Shown: positions 1 through 11,057 of the stretch, piece by piece | How positions within the stretch are numbered: the first letter of the stretch is position 1 | Layout: each line of letters begins with the position of its first letter | Origin: Endocalyx cinctus | Lineage: Eukaryota > Ascomycota > Sordariomycetes > Amphisphaeriales > Apiosporaceae | NCBI GenBank assembly: GCA_001600455.1 | Contig: BCKC01000004.1 | Location: 1,550,001 to 1,614,000 of the forward strand | Reading direction: 5' to 3' | DNA: 64,000 nt | Translations under genes and position numbers: made by a program | Notes under the pieces: model-generated | The model's database searches: none | What the model saw: the letters and a program-made list of their open reading frames with translations, nothing else | What the model was told of the DNA's origin: nothing

Positions 1-3000
1 TGTTTCGTTTGAGGTACGCAATGCTAATGTAAGCCAGGGTATAAGAGATGGGGAGCCTTATGCAATATTTTATTACCCCCCACTACCTCTTTCAAAGGTA
101 AGTGATATATTTGTGCAATTTTGAGTGCCACGATCGATACATATGTCATCACCCCATCAACTCATGTATATTCATGTATACTTTGTATGTAAATACCAAC
201 TAAGTTGGTGTATTATGTCTGTATTGAATAGCGTCATTTTGTGGCAAAGCACATCGATAGATGTAACCTCGACAAGACACTGTTATATTGTCTTCAAAAA
301 ATTCCCTTCAACTAAGCGCATCCAACCTTAACCCAGTCCGCCGGTTCGCATAGGGCAGCCTATCACTTTTTGAGAACGCCGTCAGCTCCTTCCGCATAAC
401 TCTGCGTAGCATGTTGGTTGTTCGGCGATCCACGAGGAATGGCTTTCTGCCTCGAGCGACCGTCTCCCGGGCCTGTTTTTCTGGCCGCCATTGGTCATAC
501 CCTGTTAGCTGCCAAGTATCGAATAAGAGCGAGAATAAAAAACGCCCTGAAGGAACCAGCCGGCAACGGAATACAGAAGCAGCCCAAAGGGATTGGTTAC
601 CGCTTGAATCCCTACTCGGGATGACCAACTTGTACCCGTACTGGCCAATACTTGTGGGCTTACACACTAGTTACGCGGGAGAATGCGCAACATGCAGCCT
701 ATCCTACTCTGCATCTGCATGTCACAACCCATTTATGTTTTGGCAATGGAAATGTGTTATCCGTATGCATATTCACATCTAACTTTATCTCACGCCTAAC
801 TTCAGACCCCGGAACGCGGAAAGCACCCGGATCTTTTTATTTTTTTTTTCTTCCTTACGTCAACCTATCCCTTCTCTCCCGTAATAAGCCAACGCAAGAT
901 TCCATCAGTTATGGAGCATCCGGAATTATCTAACTTCGTTCTAGAAATACGATCGGCCTCGAAAGGTCTGGAAGGTTTTAAGGGTTCATTTACTTTCGCT
1001 CAATGACCTCACTCTGTGGACCCACGCTGATCTTGAACCACGGAACCTATAGCCTTGGCAATATCACCTGCCTCCTGAAACTGACTTTTTCTAAATTTTC
1101 CCAATATTACACTATCCAAATAACCGTACCCCTTTCATCTAATCACGTGTCTGAAGACGGAGTGACTTTACTCCACGCTAGGACTACCAGGTCTATGGAG
1201 AAACTCTCGACAAGTCAACCCAGATCTCTATCACAAATCAAGACCACTGTTATTATACTCCGTCTAGCTAGGGGTGATGGGTGGGTGCGCGGAAATGTCT
1301 TTGTCCTACTACTTAATTCAACTGGCTTCGTAATCAAATACGAGGAACTCCCCCTCCCTCAAAGGTAGGTTCAGGCTGATCTACTGTAGGAACTAAAAAA
1401 GAGTTCGCTTCAGTTGGAGCAACTAATCCCGCTCTTTCCCGTTCGCCTTTTTTAGGGGGAAAACAAACAGGATCGCGGACAAACCAGGCTATTGAAGGAG
1501 AAAGCAGAATATATTACATTTGGAAGAAATTCAAAGGGGAGGAAAAAAGATGTCTCGTATTCACATACTGACTTCAATAATTAATATTTTACTCTTTTGG
1601 AGAGATATATGCGAACCGTGTCTAATTTATATCATTTTAGCCCTCCTAAACAAGGATCAGAACGGTCCTCTAGGCTATTCTTCCGTCAGCCGTGTCGAAA
1701 TATCTCAGATAAGCAAATCGGCACAAGCATCCCATGCATTCATTATATTTTTATCCCTCAGCCTGTTAGTTAATGGGGTAGGACAGGTGGAGACATGGGA
1801 CGCGAGGTTTTGAATGAGAATCTCTGCATATAAACTCGCGACGCTTGTCGAACAAGAGAGAGCGTTGGTCGAAAGTACGAATAACAGTAGGATATGTCTT
1901 GCTTAGGTGACGCTGGCTCTTGTGTGTGTAACCACAACGTTAATATGCTTAGCCGAGAGCGTACCATACCTGCGGCCATGCAGGTCTTTTGTATCGGTAA
2001 CTGGCAGACGAGCGAGATGGTGGCTTGTCTATCTACCCTGTATCTCGTACCAACTCAGTATACAGATATATATGTGTGCGTGCGTGTGTGTTTTTTTTTT
2101 TCTTTTCTCGGTAACGCCAACAAAAACAAATAAGCGGAGAGCATAATTGCCCAATCGGCACGATTCCAATTCATCGTGTTTCACAGTTAGTTGACACTTC
2201 GTCAAACTATCGGCTAAGAATGGGGGGGCTTGTTAGTGTATGCTATACCATGTGTAGCTCCGGCAGCTCGTTCCAACTCGCCACATAAGTTACCTATCTC
2301 AACGCCACGGAGACTGATCGGCAAGCCTAGTTGCGTATATACGGATGGCTCGATTCAAATTAGCTATTCGGCCGTCGCCATTATCGTCCTCATAGTGATA
2401 TTATCATAAAATTCCCCTCTTTCGTGTATAGCGCGTTTATTCCACAACTTCGTTATATAGGAATATCGTGATCTGGCTTTGATGAGCTTAATCACACGTA
2501 GCGCCACACTTGGATCCGAGTTTGTTGCAAAGTCATACGTCTCACTATATATGTTTATTTAGCATTAGTTACTATTTTCAGGGCACAAGGGTTTTCATAA
2601 TCAAGTGACTAGCTCGCCTTATCATCTATCATGGTTCTCGCCGCAAGTTATGCTAGGGCCTTTTTTTTTTTCTTACTCTTGCCTACATGCTTACACCTCC
2701 GCAAACCACTCTGCCACCTAAGGAAGAAGTCGGCCTTAGTCAGTATACTAAAGAACCTTTCCTTAAAGCGGCTCGCATGATGGTTTACGCGGTATATAGA
2801 GTAGCACCGGACTATCGTCTTCAGAGTCGGAGGAGTGAGGGGCCAGGTGCTTCCAAACATTATCAGCTTCTGTATGAGTCGAAAAAACAGGCACAGTTTT
2901 CTGTGCATTGGTGGAATTCTGTGGGCAACCATATGCAGCATGTAGTACCTAAGTAGGATTCACTCGATCCATCTTCGTGTGTGTGTGTGTGTGTGTGTGG

Positions 3001-3519
3001 GTGGATCTCAGCTCATATTGGCTTCGTTACTCTTATTGAGCAGGTTTGTCTTATTTGAGGTGCATATGTTGCTTTTCACTATACTCTGGCTCGTTTTAAG
3101 ACTTATCCACACTTCCTAAATATTCATTGACTCATGGGATAAAAAACATGTCGAGGGTTATTTTGGGCCGGTGAGTCACGAAAGTAAAGTTGAGACTTCT
3201 TCATAGTTCATAACGTTTACATGAACTAGGCGAATTGATGCAAATGACTATTAGACTGCCGAGCATTCTAAGACAGTGCTGCCCAAGTTTCAGCTAGCAT
3301 ATGTATTTATTTCATAAGTGGAAACTAATATATTCCGGACTGCCATTGAACATTTGAGGTGGAATAGATATCTACCGGCTTATCTCCTAATCCTCGCCTA
3401 ACTGCTCAATCTCCCCAGTAACCGCCCGTATCTCACTGTCCCAAATGCAATGGTCTTTCGTAGCACAGGCTCGAAATTAAGTCTAAAGCAAGCCAAGTGC
3501 CTCGACCCACGAAGTAATT
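1..3519. other. Gene-free 5' part of the window
   Basis: I see no convincing gene here. The longest open frames (about 120 codons near 308-782, overlapping on both strands) and a frame at 2687-2956 (90 codons) show no family motif, no splice pattern and no biased codon use. The stretch contains homopolymer T runs and a GT microsatellite at 2977-2998. Composition shifts around 320-620 (more GC) but nothing there is recognisable. It could include relics of mobile DNA, which only a repeat search would show. Confidence 0.6.
2977..2998. repeat. (GT)11 microsatellite
   Basis: An uninterrupted dinucleotide GT run of 22 bases lies in gene-free DNA. Confidence 0.95.
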
Positions 3520-4167
3520 CTACTCGGCAACATACCCACCAATATCGCACTCCCCATTCTGAATTTCGGGCGCCACAGTCGTCCGAACGCCGACGTACTC
3601 GCAGCCAGGGAGGTCTACGGACGAGGTGGCGGTATTCTCAAGATAGAAGAGCTGAAACCAGGAACCAGCATCGAGGTCGTGATCAGCCTCGCAGAGTATG
3701 AAGCCGTTCACGATCCCGTCGCCGACGCGGTAGTACAAGCCGTAAGTACCGGTAAAATTCGGCGCCTGAAGATACCAGTTCGCGTCTTCCGCGGCAGAAG
3801 AGGAGACGACGAGGAACTCGAACCGTTCCGTCCCGTTCGCTATAACCTCGCTCGGACCCAGGGAAGCGGTCTGGCCCAGGTTGTACAGCTGGTTAACGTC
3901 GTTTCGGGCTTGGCTGAGAAGCACGCCGGAGGCGAAGTTGCTTAGCAGGACCGGCGAGCTCGGGTCGATGGATCCCCAGCCGCCGCTCGGACGCACTTGT
4001 AGGACCCGGTTGTTCGTTAGGGGGTTGGTGGACACGATGGTGAAGACTAACCCGTTGCCGCTGCTTGTTGTGTTGACTTGCGCGGGGTAGTTGTAGGGAC
4101 AGGAGGAAGGTGTGACACCGATAACGGTGGCCGCGAGGGCAAGAGCTGTGGCAAGGATGAACTTCAT
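3520..4167 (-). CDS. Small secreted protein, unknown function
   Basis: This is a single-exon frame of 215 residues. It starts MKFILATALALAATVIGV, a standard signal peptide (basic n-region, hydrophobic core, likely cleavage near residue 18-22). The mature chain is acidic and rich in Ser, Thr, Gly and aromatic residues, has several N-glycosylation sequons (NTT, NGT, NFT) and four cysteines, at about residues 23, 159, 188 and 207, possibly two disulfides. No catalytic motif or known domain is recognised. The pattern of repeated short beta-like segments ending in Trp/Tyr-Phe suggests a small beta-rich extracellular protein of the kind many ascomycetes encode, but that is inference. It is transcribed away from the H2A.Z gene, with about 1.95 kb between the two starts. 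Codon use is GC-rich compared with the AT-rich flanks, supporting a real gene. Confidence 0.8.
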   Translation of the reverse strand: MKFILATALALAATVIGVTPSSCPYNYPAQVNTTSSGNGLVFTIVSTNPLTNNRVLQVRPSGGWGSIDPSSPVLLSNFASGVLLSQARNDVNQLYNLGQTASLGPSEVIANGTERFEFLVVSSSAAEDANWYLQAPNFTGTYGLYYRVGDGIVNGFILCEADHDLDAGSWFQLFYLENTATSSVDLPGCEYVGVRTTVAPEIQNGECDIGGYVAE

Positions 4168-5048
4168 GATTGGATTAATTTCTTATTACTGCTATTTAGG
4201 CAAGTGAGTATTTTGCAATGTGTTGGTAAGTATCTAAACGTATGACCACGTAATTCTGGCGAGCTAGATCAATGGTCCGAGACGGAAAGGGTGGACCAAG
4301 TCTTTAGGGATTGTCGAGCTTATTTTATAATCCGCTTGGAGAGAAGGTTCCGAACCTATGATTATGTCATTACTTGTTGACGCCATACTGCTCACACCGA
4401 GACGTAGGTATTTGCAGGGTATTGAAATGCATCAGTAAGCTTCGAGCTCGTATTGAGCTGGTCAAGGGACCTACACTGTACCCCTCTGCATGCAAGTTTT
4501 TGCGAAATAGCCTATAGAAGAGAAATGTTGCGATATAATAGGATATTATATCGGCTCTCCTCCTGGTTCTACTATTATTACTCCTAAAAAATAAAAAAAA
4601 AGAGGGATTGTTAAAGGGAAATGAGTAGGAGAAAATTTTAGAAGTATCTTATTCCGAGTTGACGGTTATAGCTGTTTTTTATAAATATGCTCATTTAGAA
4701 TAACATATAGATGTATCTACCAATTTATTACTTGATGTGGAATGTCTAACTTTGCAGTCAATATCAGCCGTCATCTGCTGCTACCTTAGGCTACTTGGAT
4801 GTCACTATTTAAGTATGAAAAATCCGGGGGTTTGTTCTATGGCGGTGCACAGATTTTAAGCCACAAGAAACAGGCTCCGAATGCCAAGACTTAGCCCACA
4901 CTTGAAAGTTTAGGTAATAGATCTCCATTAATGGCATTTCACTTGATCTGTCAAACGACCACAACAACACTTCCCCTTAAATAAGAAATACTCAAAGTCA
5001 ACTTTTATAGATTGCCATGATCTATTCTTTACGATGCAAGCACCATTC

Positions 5049-5075
5049 TCCAGATGATATTTCATATTATCTGGA
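5049..5075. repeat. Imperfect inverted repeat (hairpin)
   Basis: The left arm CCAGATGATAT (5050-5060) and right arm ATATTATCTGG (5064-5074) pair with one mismatch around a 3-base loop. One further T-A pair flanks the arms. It could be a cruciform-forming site or the remnant of a small inverted-repeat element; no target-site duplication was found. Confidence 0.6.
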
Positions 5076-5656
5076 AGGAGTATTTTCAATTTTCAAAATA
5101 ACATAACACCATGACTTTCAAAATCTATAATCATCTGAACAAGATGCCACCTCCCGTCATTAGGCGGCAAACATACAGATTAAGGTAAATTGATCTGATG
5201 ATTATCTCCGCTAATAGCCAGAGAATACTTCTCAAAAGTCATATTATGGTTTGTATATGATTCTTGAAACTCTCGATATCAACTATATACCTTTAGATTA
5301 CCCCCTAAAGGCGTATATGACACCTCTTCAGATCTCATCAAGAGGTGCAGTTGCTCCCCTCAATGAATCGGAGGCTCATCATGATGACCGAAGATTTGCC
5401 GATGAAAACCAGGCCCACCAAGACAATACAAATAGGGTATAGTATGATTCTTACGACTTTACCTGCTTACCTAACCAAATCCATGAAAGTGTTTTTCCTG
5501 AAGTTGTTTTTTTGGAGAGCTTATCGAATGTTTGACAGACGCAGTAAAGAAAAGAGTTGGAGAAAGTTTATCAAACTAATAAAGCAGATAACCAGCAAAG
5601 TTCAGTGATTACATTCACTAGAAAACAAGCCTGAGAACGCTATAAGAGTCAAAAGC

Positions 5657-5680
5657 AAAAAAAAAAAAAAAAAAAAAAAA
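5657..5680. repeat. Poly(A) run, 24 bases
   Basis: A continuous A run in the intergenic region about 440 bp upstream of the H2A.Z start. Poly(dA:dT) tracts of this length commonly exclude nucleosomes in fungal promoters, but a role here is inference. Confidence 0.9.
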
Positions 5681-6120
5681 CACAATCAACTCATTGATAG
5701 TTATTTCGACAGCCGCCTAATCACTGAATTTTTAGGTACCTTCCACAGCTGAAGGTTGCCTTCAGGCTACACCAATCAACCAGTCAATCAGTCAATTAAT
5801 TGCGCCGCCTCTTGTATTTTTTTTTTCCGTTTGACGCCTTCCATCTACGTACGACCTGACCAAAACATCAACCACAACAAAACTTTTTTTTTCACCACTT
5901 TTTTAATTCGCAACACCCACCTTTACGCGCTGAACTTGTTGTCGTTTGTTTTTCGTATTATTTTCGATAAAATCAATATAATAACAAAAATAATCGTCAA
6001 CTTGTCAACTATTTTTTTCCCGAAAATTCCTCTATTTAATTTAATAGTTGCATCTTGCGATCCGATTTTCAATACTATTTGCGCGTACCCCCCTCAAAGA
6101 AAAAAGATAAACATCCAACA

Positions 6121-7089
6121 ATGGCTGGCGGCGGAAAAGGCAAATCTTCTGGTGGAAAGAGCTCGGGTGGGAAGACTTCTGTCGATGGCCCCAAGAAGCA
6201 GCAGAGTCACTCTGCCCGCGCTGGGCTTCAGGTAGGCTCAGTTTTCTTCCTCTTCTTTCTAACATGATATATATAATTATTATTATATTATTTGTCTTAA
6301 ATATCATTGTTATTTCATTTGATTCTACGGATTACTACCTCTCGTCGACCGACTATTCCTTGCCCCTCGATTTAAGTCGGGGATGATGCATCGACACGCG
6401 CTTCTATCTATCACTTTACTATATCACGATCCGTCGACCTAGTATTCTCTTCACCCAATTCAACACATGCGCACTTCTTGATGTCATGTTTGTTGTCTTG
6501 CTTATGATACGATGACCTTGCGTCGTTTTCCTACGTATCAGTTTAGCACGACTACGTATCTAGCTCTTCGATGACGCGCGTTATTATGTCTTATCACCTT
6601 GGATCCTTCAACTCATCATTTTGATTATCTATCTATCTCTATTCTATTGCCTCGTAACAAAATTATTAACAATTTATCTCTTAGTTCCCTTGTGGTCGTG
6701 TCAAGCGTTTCTTGAAGCAGAACACCCAGAACAAGATGCGCGTAGGTGCTAAAGCTGCCGTCTATGTTACCGCTGTCCTCGAATACCTGACTGCCGAAGT
6801 CCTCGAGCTCGCAGGAGTGAGTCATACCTTTTTCATATCTAATTGCCCCTCTTGCTGCCTAGTCTTTATGTGTTACGTACTAATATTTTCTTGAAATTAG
6901 AACGCCGCCAAGGACCTCAAGGTCAAGCGTATCACCCCTCGCCACTTGCAGCTTGCCATTCGCGGTGACGAAGAACTCGACACTTTGATTCGTGCCACCA
7001 TCGCTTTCGGTGGTGTCCTGCCCCACATTAACCGCGCCCTTCTCCTCAAGGTCGAACAGAAGAAGAAGAGCAAGGCTATCGAAGTTTGA
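6121..7089 (+). CDS. HTZ1: Histone variant H2A.Z
   Basis: There are three exons: 6121-6231, 6685-6816 and 6901-7089, giving 143 residues, the normal length for fungal H2A.Z. Exon 1 encodes a Gly/Lys/Ser-rich N-terminal tail beginning [18 protein letters not shown], the acetylatable tail type of H2A.Z. Exon 2 carries the start of the histone fold ([38 protein letters not shown]). Exon 3 carries [30 protein letters not shown] and the C-terminal docking region. The RVGAKAAVY segment and the extended acidic patch distinguish it from canonical H2A. The first intron is long (453 nt). The second is 84 nt with a GTACTAAT branch point. H2A.Z is deposited by SWR1-type remodellers at promoter-flanking nucleosomes. 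Both junctions are phase 0. Identification is very secure; the start is fixed by the conserved tail. Confidence 0.97.
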
Positions 7090-8713
7090 GCGCCACTCGT
7101 CAATTCACGCTCAAGTCCTCTCTGCTGGTTTAAAAGCTACACTTGTGGGTTCTTTCTCAAATTTTCGGGGAATTTTCAGTTCGTACGGAGATATACGACT
7201 TGTTGATCAGGGGAGTTGTTCGTACAACATGTTCTGAATATGCGCTAGTTTCTGGTCTTGCTGTTCGATACATTATGGTTCAAGGTGGATTCTTTAAATG
7301 GAGGCGACAGATGAATGGGTTTCACGTCGGACTGGGAGAATGATTTATTGAGGAGCCATCGGGGCTCGTTCCGTAGGCCCATATAATGCTCAAGGGAGAC
7401 ACGTACCGCGATACCAGCGATATTGTGAGATTCCCTCAAAAAAGGCCACTGTAAAAACAGCGATTCACTTCCTTTCCAAACGTCTTATTCTTACACGCAC
7501 TCACTATTACCAACGTCAACAGATGCTGCTCAAAAAATATTAGGATCAGATCCTTAGCATAATATTTCCTGAGCGCACGTAAATGTTTCATATTAATTTG
7601 CCAAGGTTGTGCCGCCGTATTTAATTACTATGTGGTAACGAATATATGGGTGTGAAGTCGTATGGCTTTACTCCCCAATCGGGCGCAGAGAGAAAAAGCT
7701 CTAATTACAAGTACGCCTACGTAGTTGACGGTGTGATACGTGATGTTTTGCATCATATGCTCTCGAAACGTTTATTTTGACTAGACGTTTTTTTTCGCCC
7801 GGCATATCACAAGGAGAAATACTAATAATGCTCATATTTTATATCATATCCGTCTTGCCTTTTTCATGTTATCTATGTATTGACCAAGCTGACTCAGGAT
7901 GGGGAAAAAAGACCTCTCGTTCACACCTAGCTAAGGTTTCTTCTTTTCGTTCTATAGTTAAATTAGTTCAATGATTGCGGCGTGTACACAACGTTAGTCC
8001 GCCCATACATTGCCACAGCAGGTCTACCTACGATAGGCATACCACACCGAGTCTCGCACTACGAGGAGTGCAGATAGATTTGACGACGATATCTATTGCT
8101 CTTTGTTGCGTGTGTAGCACGTTCGGTATACGATACTGCAGAGCTACCGCGGCGCCATCGCCGAAGGGCCGGAATTTATGGGACCAGAAGCGCCGAGAGC
8201 GGATACCACGCTGCAAAGTCCCCTCCCGACGCATGACGTTTAAATCCCCTCTTCTTCTTCTTCCTATTTACATCAAGGAAATGTATTTATTTTTGATATG
8301 ATTGATTCGTGGGGTTTTAAACTCTCTCTGTTTTTATGCATGATCTACCGCTATATATATATTAAGTGTATATATATATATATATATATAATCTAACGCA
8401 TCGTAGATCATCCTAGGAAACTTTGTTCTGCCTCGTCTGTTTATTTTTAAATCATAAACAGGTCTAAGGGGTTTATTTTCACTTCTATCGACTACACGTG
8501 GTGAAAGAAACCGGAATAAGAAAAGAAGTTTATATTCTAGTCTTTGAGACATGCGCATTAAATAAACAAACCGCCAGGCTAGTCATACGTCATACATGAG
8601 CTAAATCAGACTCTACGCCGGCCAGACTGCCAGATTAATAACCATCGCGCTAACTACCCTCCTTTTACCGCCTATACTAATATGCGTATACACGCTGAAT
8701 GCATACGCACGCC
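7090..8713. other. Intergenic region with H2A.Z 3' end
   Basis: The first few hundred bases should be the H2A.Z 3' untranslated region. The remainder holds a TA microsatellite around 8353-8391 and no recognisable gene. A more GC-rich patch at about 7976-8235 has overlapping frames on both strands without family features. Confidence 0.55.
8370..8391. repeat. (TA)n microsatellite
   Basis: A pure TA dinucleotide run, with a second shorter TA run just upstream at about 8353-8362. Confidence 0.9.
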
Positions 8714-9744
8714 TTACAAGAGGAAATGACCCCCGTTCCCGACCTCGATAGGCAATTCGCGGGGTATGCCAGACTCCTGCTTTTCGCCTAACAGTTCATA
8801 CGCCGCGTCTAGATTAGCGGGTATGCCCTCGGATATGCTCCAGAAAAAGATGCCGGTATACTCGTTGAGCCCGTTGCCGGCTATGATCCAATGCTTCGGC
8901 GAGGTCCTCCGCCTCGTCTCGACGCACCGACGCGTCGATAGGACCTGGCCCCCTGGCGGCACCGAGCCGCTCTTGCATACCTCCTTGGTTGGATGAACCA
9001 AGGCGAGGATCTCGGGCTTGGGAGAAGCAGCAGCAGTAGCAGACCCATCCTCGCCCTCGAGAAACCGTGAAAGGGGCAAGTCCTGCGCCGGCTCGCATCC
9101 GTGCGGGTAGATCAGCACGGCCTCGCGTCTCCGGTCGTCGTCGTCGTCGTGAGCCCAGACGAACGCGAAGCCGTACAGCTCGATCGAGACGTCGAGATTC
9201 GTCAGGGCGATCCAGCTCGGCAGGACCTTCGCCTTTTCCTCCTCGGACGACGAGGTCATGACGACGGTTCGGAAGTGACCCCACCGGCTCATCGCCCGCG
9301 TCGCGCCCGGGAGGCGAGGACGGGGATCGTCGGTCGGAAGGTCGTCAGCGTGTCGTAGTGCATGTGATCGGCGGCGACGCTGGAAACGAAGAGCGCGTCC
9401 ACGCCCGGCGCTTCTACATCGTCGACGTCGTCGTTACCGGCCGCTCTCTCGATCTCCCTCACCACGGCGTCGACGGCCGCGCCGTCGGGTACGGCCGCCC
9501 GCGCCTTGCGCTTGAACTGCCCGAACCACGAGGCTAAGAGGACGCCGGGCGTCTCGATGAGCCACGGATCGGCGACGACGTGGAAGAAGAGAGATTTCTT
9601 CGCGGCGGCGGCGGTGCCTCGTTCCGAGACGGGGCGCGGGAAGGATAGGAGAAAAGAGGCGTCTCCGTTTAGGTTCGTTAGTATAGGACGTAAATTGCCC
9701 TTGTCAATATCTGACAGAGAAGACCGGCTGTCGAGAGAGGTCAT
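8714..9744 (-). CDS. Metallo-beta-lactamase-fold-like protein, reading frame broken once
   Basis: Two abutting minus-strand frames together make one protein of about 340 residues. The upstream part (9744-9289, 151 aa) contains NGDASFLLSFPRP, VVADPWL, SWFGQF and VDALFVSSVAADHMHYDTL, followed by a FRPTIPVLAS strand. This is the layout of the fungal metallo-beta-lactamase-superfamily proteins with a DH-x-H metal motif. The downstream part (9292-8714, 192 aa) continues with RWGHFRTVV, an AVLIYPHG strand and a C-terminal PKHWIIAGNGLNEYTGIFFWS segment. The parts meet at a 4-base ATGA overlap (9289-9292), and the second frame lies one base back from the first. Family sequences run straight through this point, so one base appears to be missing in a GC-rich stretch just upstream. 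Either this is a sequencing error or the gene is disrupted. The histidine expected four residues before DH is replaced (VSSVAADH), so catalysis is uncertain. The gene is strongly GC-biased against AT-rich flanks. Confidence 0.72.
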
Positions 9745-11057
9745 ATTTACGAGACAGAAGGAGTAAGTATACGAAGGTTATCTCCTGCATCTGCTTTGAA
9801 AAAAAAAGAGAGTAGATTTGAGTAAGTAACGAATATCTGGGTTTACGCTTATTTATTACAAAGGATTTCACCACCCAACAAGTGTTCTTTTTCAGCTCTC
9901 CTAGATCGATGAACATTACCTGCTAAGCCTTCCAAGACGTTGGTAAACCCCGCATTCTTACTAAGTGACACCGTCGTGGCATACGAGAACCTAGAGTTAG
10001 TCATGTAAGGGATAAACCCGTTACCTAAAGCCAATGAAACCAGAGAATTGAGGCTGTTTATTTAAATGCAAGGGGAAGATTTAACACGATTCAAGAGGTT
10101 TGCTTAGCGTTTATGATCTACCTGATCCCCCGGTAGGCGATGATGGCTGGGTGGATACTATCGGTGATAAATAAATTAAAATGCTGGGGAGATAATGTTC
10201 ATGGTGGTCATAGCTTCAAAAGTAAAATACTTGTACAGTAAATAGGAAACAGTGTTTATATACTTATACGGTATACTCTTTTTAACAGTAACGATATTAG
10301 ACAGCTACTGTACAACAAATACCCGTGGATTGGTACTAACGGTACATAACAACTTTTAAGGATTAATACGTAAATCTGCTCTCATTTCAATATTTATTTT
10401 CTAGTTTGAAATAATCAATTAGAATTTCTATATTAAAGAAGATAATAGAGAAATAAGTGAATAAGCAGTATTCATCACGTCAACAAGACATTGTCAAAAT
10501 CAACAACTTTGAATATATAGAATACACGTCTAAAAGTATCTGATAAGAACAATACCAATACCCGTGGACACTACAGAGTACCCCTTGGACATATTAGTAC
10601 TCAACATACTCTGTACATAGGTACAAGTTCACCTATTCTGGGCAACCCCTGTCAGGCTTCGTTGATTCCTTTCTGTCCTTTTAGTGTAGCTTTGATACTT
10701 TTTTTTCTCTCTCTCTTCTTAACCACTTCCTCCTTATCAAACCATCGATTATATATCGCGACGACTGTTTATTCGAACTTTTCCATATCCTCTCTCGATT
10801 CACTGTTCACGCGACGTATTCACCTCTCATCTTAATTAATTTAATAATATATCGGCTATCGCGTCTACGCCCAATATAGATCGGTGATTTGTTACAAACA
10901 TCCGACCAAGAAAAAAAAAACATCGATACCACCTCCCCCTTCTTATTATTTACGACCCGATGCGCACGCTCGTTCCAATTAGTTATTCGAAACGGTGAAG
11001 ACGGTAGTGAAGGGATAAATACCGTCACTATCACTTTTCTCCTGTATCCTAGTACTT
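9745..11057. other. Divergent intergenic region, MBL-like gene / striatin
   Basis: This AT-rich spacer contains no recognisable gene. The last 400 bases (about 10,680-11,057), with CT-rich tracts, are the likely promoter and leader of the striatin gene. Confidence 0.6.

Larger units (their letters stand above)
4168..6120. other. Divergent intergenic region between secreted-protein gene and H2A.Z
   Basis: This is AT-rich DNA with no recognisable gene. It holds an imperfect hairpin at 5049-5075, a run of 24 A at 5657-5680, and a pyrimidine- and A-rich stretch at about 5810-6120 that should contain the promoter and 5' leader of the H2A.Z gene. Short open frames at 5251-5608 have no family features. 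Confidence 0.6.
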
